Shown: positions 47,847 to 60,319, numbered from the stretch's first letter. The stretch: DNA of 64,000 nt from Hirsutella rhossiliensis (GCF_020360975.1 NW_025408670.1:3782001-3846000); one strand, 5' to 3'. The notes: generated by a model not told the origin, from the sequence alone. Program-made: numbers and translations.

Positions 47847-50303
47847 ACTATAATCTTTATAAAATCTTTAATAAATCGTTAGTAGTAATTTATAAATCCT
47901 AGGAAACTTTATATATCCTTAATATTCTTTAGCGTTATCTATTCTTTAACTAAGTTAATTTTATCTTATTATATTTATATCTCTTTTAGTAAGATCGTAT
48001 ATCTAAGGAAGTTTACTTCCTATATATAGCACTTACTTTTCTTTAGTTTAACTAATAACTTTATATTTTAAAGTACGCGGAGTACCTTATAGATCTATTC
48101 CTTATATTCTTCTAAAGTATCTAAGAAAATTAAGATATTATCTAAGTATACTACTATAAAGATAATTAAGTATTTATATAAGATATTATTAATTATCTAT
48201 TAAAAGGTAGCTAGTATATTTATAAGTCTAAATAGTATTACTAGATTTTTAAATAGTTTAAATTTCGTTTTAAAGGCTATTATTTATTTATATTCCTTTT
48301 TTATATATATTAAGTTATATACGCTTTTAAGATTAAGGGCTATAAACTATTTTTTATTATATAGTCGATCTTATAGTTCTAATATAAGCGGTAATAGTAT
48401 TCGGTCTTTTATTTTAATATCGTTTAAGCGTTTATAGTTAATAACTAGTTATAGCTTACTATTTTTCTTTAAAATAAATATAACTAAATAGCTTACTTTA
48501 GATATTAACGTTTATATATATCCCTTTTATAGATTCTTATTAAGGTAGTTATATAGCGTTTATAGTACTTTTTATTTAAGTTATAGATCTTATAGAACGT
48601 TAGCGTTATTTTATCCTTAAGATAAATTTTATAGTCCTATTAGCTATATTTAAGTAACCCTATCTTAAGTTCTTCTTTAAAGAGTTTATTATATTTCTAG
48701 TATTCTTAAGGGATATTCTTTATTCTATTTTATAGGCTTTATTCTTTCTTTTAAGAGCTAGTTTCTCTTAACTTAAGCTCTTTATTAATTTATTTAAGGT
48801 CTTTCCTTAAAGTAGTAATAACTCTTTAGATCTTTATATTATATCCTTTTTTTTATATTAGATACTAGGTTATATAGCTATATTAGTTAGTATATAAATC
48901 TTATTAGTTAATTTTATTATATCTACTAATTCGGTTACTATTTTCGTTTATATCGCTAAAGCTTATAATAATTTACTTAAACGGTTATCCCTTTTATCTT
49001 ATTTAATAGCTAAATTATTATAAAATTTTACTTTCTTTTAAATCTACTAGTCCTAGAAACTTATATCTTTATTTTAATATAGCTAGCTAGTTTTTTAGTT
49101 AATTAATAGGTTGCTCTCCTATAGCTATAAAAGCCTTAATATAAGGTTATATTCTTTAATATCTATAATATTAAAGTTAACTTATTTATCATGTATAGAT
49201 ATTAATATTAAGGTAATTAATCTCTATATTAATAATTCCGTTATTATAGTTAAAGGCCTCTCCTTTAATATTCGTAAGTTTATATAGATCTTTCTTATAT
49301 TTCTATATAAGTTAGTAATAATTAATAACTCTAGGTAAAACGTAATTACCTATCGCGCTATAATCTAAAAGTATATATATATAATATCCCGCGATTTAAA
49401 TATTTAATACTATTTAGTTACTATAGCTTACTATTACTATATATAGGGTCCTTAGATCTTATTATATTATATTAGTCTATAGCCCTTTTATAGATAGTAT
49501 ACCTTATTTTTTACTTAGTCTTTATTCGTTTTATTTAAGTATTCTTCTTTAATTTATTATTAATATTATTTCTTTATATTTTTATTATATAGTATTATAT
49601 TAAGGCTTAAGAAACTAATTTCTTATAGCTAATCGAAGATTCCTTATTTTTAAATAGTATATTATTTATATTATTTTACTTTATAGTTAATTATATACTA
49701 TACTTTATAATTTTATTTATTTTTATATTAAAGGTTAAGTTTTTATTTAGTATCTTTTTATTTTCTATATAGTATTTCCTTATCGATTCTTCCTTAGTTA
49801 AATATAGCTTATAGCCTTTATATATATTACTAATAATCTTTTAGTATACTATTATATCGTTTATATTATACTTATACTTTTTTATATTTATAAACTCTAT
49901 AATTTAGGTAGATATATTTATTAAATTATCTTTATTATATTTAATTTATAATATAAGTTTTTAAAAGATTAATAATTTAGATACTTTAAAGTAAGTAGCG
50001 CTTTACTATTCTTTTATTTTAGCGTATTTATAGATTTTATATATCTTTAAAAGATATCTCGTTAATAATCTATAATTATTATAGTATTTAAGTAATATAC
50101 TATAATTAGGTTCTAATAATATAACTTAGTTATTTAGGTAGTATTAATCGATTTTCTAGTAGTTTAGTTCTATACTTAGGTAGGGTTTTAAAAGTACTTA
50201 TCCTTTAAACTTAACTAAGAAGGCGTTATATCGTGCCTTTATTTAAAAGTATATTTTATAATTTAGGTAGATATATAATATCTATAAAATATACTTATAG
50301 TAC

Positions 50304-50871
50304 TCTAAAGGTATATAAGCAAAAGCGGAATTTTAGGAAATTAAGGAATTACGTAAGACTACGTAATAGAGGGGAAGAAGGAGTATAAGGTAGGATTTTC
50401 AATAGAATTTATTAGTAGTATATTAGTATATAGAAGAGGTATTAAAGTTAATAATTCTCTATCTATCTACTAGCGGACATACTGTCTTATATAGATAATT
50501 ATAGCTAAACGGAAGAACCTTTTAGGACTAGATTTAGGCTGCCGTATAGCCCTAAGACTAGGGAATTCCGTGATACCTTAAGTAAGTCTAGAAGTGTCTT
50601 GGTTTCACTGATATTCGTGTTTAAAGGAGGTTGGTCGTGCCGGTGTTCTTAAGAGGTCTTAGCTAGCATTCTAAGCTAGCTCTGTTCCTTCGATTCCCGA
50701 TTATACGATAACCGGCAACCCGTTTAATGCATAATAACATGCAAAATAACGAGCGATTCTTGCTCTATAGGATGAGATTTTATCTATAATTAATATACTA
50801 CTTATTAGCTTCTATAATTAGGAGAGTATATTATAGCTGCTTTATTTATAGTAGGAACACCGTTCCTTATA
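50304..50871. mobile_element. 568-bp LTR-like insert in GypC
   Basis: Comparison with 1690-1720 of GypC' shows an insert flanked by agtac (50299-50303, 50872-50876). The minus-strand end reads tataaggaac, the RIP form of a TG start, and a TATA-like ctactataaataaagc follows about 20 bp inside; the other tip is tctaaagg, poorly matched. The middle (50480-50740) keeps many CpA and TpG while the ends are depleted. It is best explained as a solo LTR of another family. Confidence 0.65.
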
Positions 50872-52605
50872 AGTACTTATAAGTAAGTAGTATTTATAGA
50901 TCGTCTTTAAATTCTCTTTATAGTTACTATTCTTACTATAAAGCTATAAAGGTATTAACTATAGTAATAGCTATAGTATAGTCTTCTTTATATAGTACTA
51001 GTTAATATCGAATTAATATAGCTTAATAGTTTTCTATAAGAATTTAAGGTATTTATTAGGTTCTAATTTTAAGTATTTCTTTAAATTCTTTAAATTATAG
51101 AGCGTATTTTCTAATTATAGTATTTTCCCTTAGTAGTAAGGGTAGTAATATAAGTTCGTTCTTATCTTTTATTTCTCTAAGTATTTCTTATTTTTTTAAA
51201 GCTTATATCGTCGATACTTTATTATTCTTCCTTAGGTTATTATTTAAGTTTTATAAGTATAAGGGCTATATCTATATCTTTTTTATTATATTATTTATAG
51301 ACTAGCTATCGTTATTATTAATTTTTATTTTATATATCTTCCTAGAATCGTTTATTATTCTTCTTAATCTAGTCTTATAAGACTCCTTTAAGATAAGGGT
51401 ATTCTAGTTTTATAAATTTAACTTATTTTTTCATTTTAAGATCCCTTTATTATATTATTATAAGGGTTTTCTTTAATAGCTTTAAGAACTATCTAGTACT
51501 ATTCTTATCGCTTAGGTATACTATATATTCGTCGATATAGTATATAGTTTAACTAAGGAGTTTATACTTTAGTTCCTATCTATTAATAGCGTTTAGGTAT
51601 TTCTTACCTTTTAAGGCTAATACCTAGTAAGCTTTCTTCTCCTTATAAAGTTATTTATATTCTTTAAAGTAATATCTAAGTTTCCTATAGTTAAAATACT
51701 TTCCTTTACCTTTTTATATTATACTTAAATCTATTAGTCTAGGATTTATTATATATACCTAGGCTATTTATATTTTACGCTTTTTCTTATAGTTAGTACT
51801 TTAGCTAAAGTTATTTTTATAAGAAGGGTTTTAGTTTCCTCTTCTTTATTTCTTTTCTTAGTATTATATATATTACCTATCGTCGATTTATACTACTATA
51901 GTAATATAGTTTAAGAGGTTATTAGGTCGATTTTCCTTATAAAGCTTATCCTTAACTTCTTTTTTAAGCCTATTATAGAATCGTAATATAAGAGGTTCGT
52001 CGTCCTAATTAAGCTTTAAAGTAACTTAACGGAACTTTATAGTATAATTTAATATTAAGATCCTTTATTAAAGTTCTTATAGTTTTTATTTAGCTTCTTA
52101 TTTCTTATTAGTTATTTTAAATACCTTTATAATAGCTTCTTTAAATCCTTAGAAACTAGTAAAGACTTTATCTATCTTATTATCTCGTCGCGCTAGTTAG
52201 TTATTAAGAAAATCCCTTATAATAGGTCTAAACTAAGCAAGTGCTATTTTAAATAAATAATTTCCTATATAAAGTACCTTTTTAACTAGGTCTAAGAGTT
52301 TAATAGGGTAAAACTAGTAGTAGGCCTTAAGTTAAGTAAGAAAGTCTTAAAGCGTGCTATAAGTACTATCGAATAGTCCTAGCTATTTTAGTTTAATTAC
52401 TTCTTTAAGGCCCCTAACTTATCTATTACCTCCTTTATTCTTAAGTAACTATACCTTATATTAAAGGGTAATAATCTTACGTATTATATCTTAAGGCGAT
52501 ATAGTAGCTCTAGAGTTAGTTAATCTAGTTTATTATATAGGTATATTAATAGTTACGATATTACTTAGAGTAACACGGTATTATATTAAATAAGAGCTTT
52601 TAATA

Positions 52606-53073
52606 TATAATATCCGGTATTATTCCTAAGGGATAAACCTATTAAAGGGTTTATATTAATAGATATAATAGGGCGTAGTCTAAGTAATAATATATATATT
52701 ACGTTAGTAATAAGTTAGAGGTTATAGACTATAGACTATAACTAGGTAATTAAAATTAAAGATAGAATTATAATAAAGATCTATATTAAAGCTGAGAGCT
52801 ATCTATTTAAAGGAGTAAAAGTAAGTAGCTATATATACCTATAGAAACTATCCTTAGATTATAGTCCTAGCTATAATCCCCTTTATAGCTTACTATAGCT
52901 TACTTATAAGCTATGCTCCTAAGTAGTAATCTATCTATATAAGGCTTACTTAGCTTATATATATTCTAGGTAAGCTAAGCCTAAGTAACTTCTCGTCCCG
53001 ACTATTATTTTAAGCCGCCTTATTATATAAATATAGCTAGCTCTCTTATAGCCCGCTAACTATAGTTATAATA
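52606..53073 (-). repeat. GypC 5' LTR
   Basis: This 468-bp LTR is followed on the plus strand by the duplication agaag. Confidence 0.93.
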
Positions 53074-53289
53074 AGAAGACCCCTAGCTATTATACTAAGG
53101 GCTTTACCTTAAAAAATAAGCCTCCTACTATTATACCCTTTAAAATAGGCTACCGTTGCCTACTAAAGTAAATAAGTTCTATCTTTAAGGGGTCGAAGTA
53201 AACCCCTTAGTCTTTAGCTTATTTAAATAGGTTAATAGCTATTACTTTTAGCTATTAAACGTTCTTCTTAGCTAAGGTTAATATTATAA

Positions 53290-53480
53290 AGATACTAAAG
53301 TTATTTATATAAGATAGCTAGTATCCCTTAGCCGCTAGTATCCCCCTTATATATAAGAGGAATAAAATAGGGCTAATAAGGGACCCTTAAGGCACCCTTA
53401 TTACTAGGTCTATAAGGGGCTAGACTTACCCCTTAAAGGCTAGCTAGATCTTCCTTTTAGTAAGAAAGTAGTCTACTTAG
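53290..53480 (-). pseudogene. LINE-T reverse transcriptase core
   Basis: Minus-strand reading through RIP stops gives G-V-P-Q-G-S-L-I-S-P-I-L-F-L-L-Y-I (rc of 53343-53402, Q being a former CAG/CAA), the signature of non-LTR reverse transcriptase motif B', followed by a Y-I-N-N-F stretch near 53290 that replaces the YxDD aspartates. It differs clearly from LINE-X, so two LINE families are present. Confidence 0.8.
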
Positions 53481-53743
53481 CTTATAAGGGCCTTAGGGAG
53501 GTTTAATTCCCTTAGGACCCTTATAAGCTATTCCTTTAATATAAAATTAAAGGGGCCCTTTATATTTAGTAAGAGGGTACTAGTAATAGCCTTCTTATTA
53601 GACTCCCGCTTCTTTTAAATATAGTATAGAAGGAGGAAGGCCGTGTTTATAGCTAACTACTATTTTTATCCCCTTAGCTATATAGGGTTTAGAGGCCTAG
53701 CTATATTAGCTAAATAGCTTAGCTAGGTAAGTTAGCCTACTTA

Positions 53744-55569
53744 AAGTCCGGTATACCCTAATACTAGCACTCTCTATAATACTATCGCGTCGTTAAATAT
53801 ATTATATTATAACCGCGTTTTCTCGTATATCTCTTACCCTATAATTATAAAATAAATACTATTTATATTAGCAATGCCTTAGCTTTCTAAGTATACCGAA
53901 AACCAGCTCTAAGAAGTACTTAAAGCTATTAAAAATAGGATGCCTTAGCTTTATACTAGTCGAAAGTATAGTATTCTAAGAGGGACCCTCTATATATATA
54001 TTAAAGGGGCTCTGCCTATTAAGGAGGTAAAAGAGGCATATTAAAGGCTTAGCCGAGAGCAGGAAAAATACCTTACCGACTAGGTTCTTACCTAGGCCGC
54101 CCTTAGGCTACCTCTAACGTATTATTAGGTTAAGGAATTTGCCGGCCGTATCGTTAAGGCCGGCGGCGATACCCGTCTACTTAGGAAGTAGTAGATTTCG
54201 GGCTTTTTAGCCTAGAACCTAGAGATTAATACTATTAAAGGTAGATCTCTCGATTCTACTCGCGTTAACGGCGCCTCTATAGCCCGTATCGAGGAATAGT
54301 TCTAATTACTTAAGCTGCCGGCTATATAGGCAATCCTATAATAGTCCTGCTTTAATATAGATAAAACGGGCATCCTCGAGGGCCTCGGCTTTAATAGTCT
54401 AGTACTAAGGAGCTTAGAGAAGCGAGAGACTCTTAAAAAGCGGCTAAGATCGCGTTATTAAACTATAATAGTTAAATACGTCTCTACTATAGGCTAGGCC
54501 TTAACTCCCCTTATAATTTTTAAGGGTTAAGACCTTTAATATTAATAGTTCCTTAACGAACTTATTTTTCTATAATATTAGAACTTTATTGCCTCCTTAA
54601 AGGGCTAGATAAGTAATACTATCGCTATTTAATAGCTAAAGTAGGTTTTTATCCCTTAAATAAAGTATTATAAGTAGGGCAATACTCTTCTTATTATTAA
54701 TAGCTATAGGAGCTATTAGACTAATAATTTTATATATAAATACTTCTAGAATAGTATATATCTCCTTTTCCTACTATTATACTCTTTATATATCCTCTAA
54801 CTACTCGATATCTCGGTTTTCTCGCCTATTAAGGCTATATACCGACGTTAACTTAAGAAAATTATATCTTTTAACGATATAGCACTAATTAGTAAGGCTA
54901 CCTTCCTTTATATCTACTACGAAGCCTAGTAGGCTAGCCTAACCAAAAAGAATATTAAGGGAGGTTAGCGCGGTTCTAGTTTATAGCTAATTAATATAGT
55001 AAAGCCCTTATTAAGCCGCTTTATCTTACCATAGCTATTAACGCCGTTAACGCTATTAAAATAGAAGAATATTAGCTCCTTAGCTAATAACGATGCCCTT
55101 AAAACGTCTAAACGATTATAAGAAGTTCGCCGCCTCGTTATAGGGCTAGAAAATCGCGGTTAAGTTAACCGTATAATCCGACTACTCTTTAGTAAAGTTA
55201 GCCGCGCCCTTAATAATTAAAATTAATAGCTTATAGCTACCTAGCTTTTAATATAATAGCTTAAGTATTAATTATATCTTCTATAGCCTCGAAAATAGAA
55301 AAAGGTTTTATAGGATCCTAATAGCCGGTTTATACGGATTAATTAAGTTATTAAGACAAGGCAGTAGCTCGAGTATATCCTCGAGCCAGCTGCTATTACC
55401 GTAGCTAATTAAGACATAGATTTTAAAGCTCTATATAGTAGCTAGCAGCTTAAATAGCTAGAAAACACTATAATTAACTATCGTAACGTTAAAATACAGC
55501 TTTAATTACTATTAAAATATACCTGCCTTAGTATTATAGAGAATACTAGTATTAAGGTATACCGGACTT
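53744..55569 (+). mobile_element. Pogo/Fot1-type DNA transposon
   Basis: This 1826-bp element has inverted terminal repeats beginning aagtccggtatacc, matched over about 24 bp at the other end, and a TA duplication (53742-53743, 55570-55571), as for Tc1/mariner-superfamily elements. Size and single-gene layout fit Fot1. It is inserted in LINE-T on the opposite strand and is less mutated than the DNA around it, especially beyond 55200. Confidence 0.92.
53874..55420 (+). pseudogene. Pogo/Fot1 transposase, closed by RIP stops
   Basis: ATG at 53874. The frame is readable for about 515 codons if TAA/TAG/TGA are taken as former Gln/Trp; nearly all stops sit at such positions. The N-terminus is a helix-turn-helix DNA-binding region, with a second CENP-B-like domain containing F-L-A-x-N-L-E-I and K-G-R-S-L-D near 54210-54250. 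The catalytic region shows N-I-D-K-T-G near 54350 (family N-x-D-E-x-G, first Asp kept), I-I-N-S-Y-R-S-Y near 54700 (second Asp now Asn) and L-D-I-S-V-F-S-P-I-K near 54805. This is a cut-and-paste transposase, now inactive. Confidence 0.88.
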
Positions 55570-58500
55570 TAGGTAAGCTAACTTAGCGTATAGCTTTTTA
55601 AGGACCTTTCCTAAGTAGTTAAGTAGACTTATAACCCTATAGGCCTTAGGGATAGTATAGTCTAGCTTATTTTACTTTAGAAGTATAATTCCTATAGCTT
55701 CCTTCTATGCCTTAAGGTAGTATCCTTAGTTAAATAGAGCTTTATAAGCCCTATTAAAGACTATAGGGATAGCTTTATATATATATATTAAATAAGGAGG
55801 AAGCTAAGGGAGTCTAGGCTAAGGGCTTTCTTATTAAAAGAGCTAAAAATAGCCCTCTTAATCTTAGGGTCCTTTAGCTCTAACTAGTCTTACTTAACTA
55901 TGCCCTACTACCTATAGCCTAGGGGCTCTTCTTTTCTAGGCTCTAAGGGGGTGGGGAGGAGGCTAGGGCTAGGGTCTAAGGTCGGAAAAAGGGTTATTAA
56001 GAAGGCCTTATATTTTTCTATAAAGGTATTAGCTTTTACCTTTATCCCTTCTTTTATATATAAGATACTAGGAATAGTAAGGTTAGCTCTAGCCTTACTA
56101 TAGGAAAAGGCTATAAAGACGTCCTTTCTTATTACTTTTATTAAGAAGCTCTCTTAGTATTACTTTTTAATAGCCCTAATAGTATACTTAAAGCTATTTC
56201 GGGCCTCTATAAAGCTCTTCTAGCTCTCCTCGTCCTAGGCTAGCTTATAATCCTATTAGGCTAGGCTTAGGGCTTTTTAAAAGTAGGTTAGCTCGTTGGT
56301 CTACTAAAGCTTAGATCCCTTATAAGGCTTATTTTTTAGTATTACTACGTTCGAGGCCTTTATAATAGTTCTTATTAAAAGGGAAGCTATCCCTTTTAAG
56401 TTATCTCTTTTTATAGCTATCTCTATAGCTATAAGGAGGTCCTATTCCTTCTTAGCTAAGTATTTTAAAAATACCTTTTAGTTTACTTTCCTATAATTAT
56501 AAGTAGTAGGCCTAGCTAGTAAGGGCCTATTAGGGCCCCTTAAGCTAGCTTTAAAGGCTTTAGGCTTATAATCTAAGCCTATAGCCTCTAGGAAGCGGAA
56601 GTTAGCTTAGGTTAGCTATTTAAAGGGGCTATAAAAAGTAAGGTCTATAACTAAGGCCCCCTTTAAGCCTTTCCTTTAATAAGTGCCTTTTATAGCTACC
56701 TTAAGGTCCGTTAATAAGGAAGCCTTATAGTAGTCGAGCTAGCTAATAAGGGCTTCTACCTTATAAGCCTTAAAGGGTTCTATAAAAAGGTTCTATTAAA
56801 GGTAGTATAGGTTAAAGTCCCTTACTAAGAGGAAGGGCTATTATAGGAGTTAGGCTATTAGTAGTAGCCTTTCTATTATAAGGGGCCCTTACTAGCCTTA
56901 GCTAGCTAAGGCCCCTTTAACCTTTTTTTCGTTATATAGGTTAATAAGGGTAAATGGTTTAATGCTTTTTACCCTTATAGCTTATATATTAAGATCGTAA
57001 AAGAGGTTAAAGCTAGGGCTAGCTTCTATCTAAGCTTCCTTCCTCTTATATACTATAACCCTAGGCCTCTTAGTAAGCTTAAAGAAGTTAGTAGAAGGGA
57101 TAAAGGTTATAATATTATAGGCTAGATACTATATAGGGATATAGCTATTATCGATCTTATAAAGGTAGGGCTCTTATACTAAGATAAGGTCTACTTTTAT
57201 TTCTAGGGCTTACTCTAAGATCGATAGGTTAGCTATTTCCTACTTATTAGTATTATACTATATAATATTAATAAGGTTATAGTTAGGCCTAGGGGTCCTA
57301 AGGGGCTTTAAGGGCCCTATAAGTATAAGGGGGCTAGGGCTATTAAGTATTAGTTATTTCCTTATAAACTATATATTATACCTTATTAGTTATAAGGTAC
57401 TCTTCTTTATAGTTATAGTATTAAACCTTAAAGTAAGAGTAGCCTTAGCTAGCTTTATAGCTAAGGTAGTTATAGTCCTTAGTTAGGTGCTTTTCTAAGT
57501 AAAAGGTATACTTAATAAGCTACTAGTAGGTCTAGGGGTTATAGTTAAAGGAAAGGCACCTATAGTACTATATATATATAGTATATTCCTTATAGGCCTT
57601 AACTTAAATCTATAGGCTTACTATATAGAAGCCTTTTTTCTAGTATCCGGCCCTTATAGCCTTTAAAGGGACTACGAAGATAATAGATCTTACCTTTTAC
57701 GTTAGGCCTAGGGTACCTAGCTTCCTAGGCTACCTTAGGATATTAATCCCGCTAAAGGTTTTAGCTTCTATAGTAAAGATATCGAGGATAGGGGTCTCTA
57801 AAAGGTTAGGGACGCTCTAGGCTACTAGCTTAGTCTAGCTAGTAAGAAGGTCGGCCGATTTAATAAGTAGCTCCTTAAGGCATAGGCATTACTTTTCCTA
57901 CTACTTTAAAAGCTTCTTTACTATATATAGGGTCTTTATTATTATAACTATATTACCTTTATTTAAAGTCGATAGAGCTAATATAGCTAGTTCTCTTATA
58001 GCTTTATTAAGCTTATTATAAAGAGTAATAAGGTTAATAGTAAGCGTTAGCGATTCCTTCTTTAGCTTTAGGATAAGTTAGAAGTCCTCTTTTACGTTCC
58101 TCTTAGCTAGGGCCTTAGTTAAGGCTTTTACTAGGGCTTTTACTAGAGCCTTAGCTAGGGTCTTAGCCGGGGCCTTAAGCGCCTTCTTTATAGTAACCTT
58201 AGCCTATAAGCTTACTTTAAGGTTTCCTTAGGTAGCTTTAAGCTACTAGGCGGCCTTAGGCTAGTATAGGGGCTATTATAGGGGCTATTAATAGTCTAGG
58301 GTTCTTATAGCTACCTTCTCGAGCCCTTCTATAAGGGTCTTATAAAAGGGTTCGATTTTTTAGGCTTCCTTAATAGCTTAAAGGGCCTACTAAAGGAAGC
58401 CCTAGGCCCGGTCCTTAAGAAAGGGGTGCTAGGGCTAGGGCTAGGTCTACTATAGGTATTAAAACGTAGGTCGGATAGGTATAGGGCTAATAGGGCTACT

Positions 58501-59082
58501 AAGGGCAGCTCTCTTTCGCTCCTTTACTTACTTTAAGGGCTAGTTAGGCTAGAAGTAGCTAGCTTAAGGCAGGGCTAGGCTAGGCCTAAAGAGGCTAGTC
58601 TTTAGTATAGGCTAGGTATTATCTTTTATCTCTATATCCTTTAAGTCTTAGTCTTAGGTCCTAGGCCTTTCTTCTAGGGTCCTTAGAGGGCGTTAGCCTT
58701 CTAGAGCTTCTTTTAAGTAGGCCCTAGCCTCTAAGGTGCTTATTTCGACCCTTAGTTTAGGGGGGGGGGGGGTTAAAGTTAAAGGGGCCCTCCTTAGGTC
58801 TAGGCCGGGGTCCTAAGTCGGGTCCGGGCTAGGTCCCGTTAGCGGGGGGCATATACCCTTAGTCAGCGAGGGCGGGGAAGAGTTTTCCACCCGTATAGGG
58901 GAGAACCTCGCCTAATTCGCAATCTTTAGCAGCATATTGCGCACCCGCTAGTAGCTGCACGAGGCTGTACTTAGGGGGGCATAATACGCTATTCGCGGCG
59001 GTTCTAGGCGTGTGCTTTTTTCGTGTTTTAGGCTTGGTTTCGAAAAGTTGGCCGAGAAGACGTGATGTTGTTTTTGTTTTAG

Positions 59083-59095
59083 GTAGTCGTGATGC
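59083..59095. repeat. Target-site duplication of LINE-T, right copy (unaltered)
   Basis: gtagtcgtgatgc, partner of 42783-42795. On the minus strand it encodes the last four residues shared by both gene halves. Confidence 0.88.
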
Positions 59096-60280
59096 GGTTC
59101 CGGGGGTAGAAAGACCCTGGTTCCACAAAACGTCTGCGCTTGTTGCTGATGATTGACAAAGCCGAAGTCTGCCACCTGGAAAATATACTTACCATCTCTT
59201 ATATAGTAGAGAACGTTTGCGGATTTGACATCTCTATGATATAAGTGGCGGGAGGAGAGGTAGTCTAGAGCCAAGAGCATCTGGTATGTTATTTCCAGGA
59301 CGATGGGCTTCTCTTGCTCTGCTGGCAAGGGTAGCATGTTGCATAGGCTTCCAGCTCTAAGTGGCATAAAGATGGGAACCCGCTTTTCAGAGGGCGTCAC
59401 TGAATCCCAGCTTGAGTAGCCGAGGAGCTCGATGATGTGCGGCTTCGCCGAGGAAAAGAAATAATCAGTAAAGCATCTTACGAGGATCGGGGAGTAGAGA
59501 TAGCAAACGAACATGCTTGAGTGTTCCGAGCGTCTTGATCTCTCTATGGAGATTCACCAGTTCTCTATCATTCGCGGGGCAAACAGTCTTTACTGCAACG
59601 CATTGGCCCGAGTCTAGGTCGATGGCTCTAGACACTGTGCCAAATGCTCCGGAGTCTACGTTCTGTTCACAGAGCACTTCTTGAACATCACTGGCCGCCT
59701 TGGATAGTAGCCTAGTGTGGTACCAACTCTTAACGTCCGAGTCGTCATCGCATTCTGTCTTGAGCCAGTAGGGGTTGAGAGCGCGAGCCTCGGCAGCCTG
59801 GAAGGCAGCATGAACGGTCCGAGACGTGGACAAGGTATCTAGTTTCCAGAGAATTCGGAATCGAAAGGGTCGGCCATTACCAGTGCATATGGCAACATCG
59901 TACTCCCCTTCTGGTACAAGGACCACCTGGCGAAAGTCACCGTCCGAGCTCAACCCTCGTGGGCCCACGCCGACCGTCTTGACGTCCTGGGCACGAACGC
60001 AGAACAGGATTGCGCTAGAAATGGGGTGAGCTTCAAAGGCAACGTGGACCTGGGATATATGCCTGGCGGGCAGCACTAGGTCGGCATCGCGCCCAAGCCT
60101 GGCGATGACCCGACCCCCGCGAGGCCGCGATGACTCGTGATAGCCAATTTCCAGGGCCACATCGCCGTTGGCAGCGCGGGAGACAAAGGGGGCGTTGCGT
60201 TGGTGACGAAGAATGGCAGCTGTGGAGTCGTCCTCAGGCTTGAGGTGGAAGATGGTCTCGGGATGAGCAGGTCTGACCAT
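59083..60280 (-). pseudogene. FHA-domain Ser/Thr protein kinase, 5' half, disrupted by LINE-T
   Basis: Two exons: 60280-59513 (256 codons) and 59442-59083 (120 codons), joined by a 70-bp GT...AG intron (59512-59443) with a branch-like tactgat. Splicing gives T-L-K-H-P-H-I-I-E-L-L, standard kinase subdomain IV. Residues 58-141 form an FHA (phosphothreonine-binding) domain with R-L-G-R-D and S-Q-V-H-V-A-F. The kinase has a G-A-F-G loop (211-214), V-A-V-K (Lys231), a helix-C Glu247, H-R-D-V-K-S-A-N (325-332), D-F-G (348-350) and P-P-E (369-371), so catalytic residues are intact. FHA plus kinase suggests a Chk2/Rad53-like or related fungal CAMK kinase; orthology is unproven. I chose ATG 60280; one at 60319 would add 13 residues. 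After residue 376 the frame enters LINE-T and stops near 58948. Confidence 0.9.
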
Positions 60281-60319
60281 TCTGAAGCTGGGTGGGTGGC
60301 TAACGAGACAGAGTGACAA

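Larger units (their letters stand above)
45900..52600 (-). pseudogene. GypC gag-pol, closed by RIP stops
   Basis: The minus strand reads as a Gypsy polyprotein. Reverse transcriptase lies at about 48480-47870: a P-L-I-L-E-L start, a K-F-K-L-F-K block, an A-T-F block and the catalytic V-V-Y-L-D-N-I-L-I-F near 48150, where the second Asp has become Asn. Near 47300-47225 is the Y-K-I-I-Y-R-K-G-I-E-N-S stretch that links RNase H to integrase in Gypsy elements. Integrase should occupy about 47200-46000 and gag about 52500-50500; both are too eroded to delimit. The 99-bp solo LTR and the 568-bp insert lie within this frame. Confidence 0.78.
44594..53073 (-). mobile_element. Gypsy retrotransposon GypC, complete
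   Basis: Its LTRs of 470 bp (44594-45063) and 468 bp (52606-53073) begin tataa...ccggtatt and end gttataata, flanked by agaag (44589-44593, 53074-53078). The element is 8480 bp including two inserts: a 99-bp solo LTR (47748-47846) and a 568-bp LTR-like insert (50304-50871). The minus strand codes, so the right LTR is the 5' one. The partial copy at 1-4100 gives the empty sites for comparison. It sits inside LINE-T. Confidence 0.93.
42796..59082 (-). mobile_element. Tad-like LINE (LINE-T), full length, nested
   Basis: After removing GypC (44594-53073 plus its 5-bp duplication) and the Pogo element (53744-55569 plus TA), about 5.97 kb remain, the size of a full-length Tad-type LINE. The 3' end is at 42796 with a short A-run (rc of atttttttttatac), the 5' end at 59082, flanked by a 13-bp target duplication. 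The minus strand encodes reverse transcriptase near 53300-53480 and RNase H near 43500-43860, in the order known for Tad elements. The DNA near 55600-58700 should hold ORF1 and endonuclease; I could not pin down their motifs. It disrupts a host kinase gene. Confidence 0.87.

Noticed and set aside
1..58860. Large A+T-rich tracts as centromere or AT isochore of unknown origin
   Set aside because: Nearly all of it resolves into named retroelements with paired LTRs or matching copies, so no separate centromeric sequence is needed. A centromere built on such DNA cannot be excluded from sequence alone.
58859..59128. 89-codon frame at the LINE/kinase junction
   Set aside because: It runs across the exon end and the LINE 5' end in a frame not used by the kinase.
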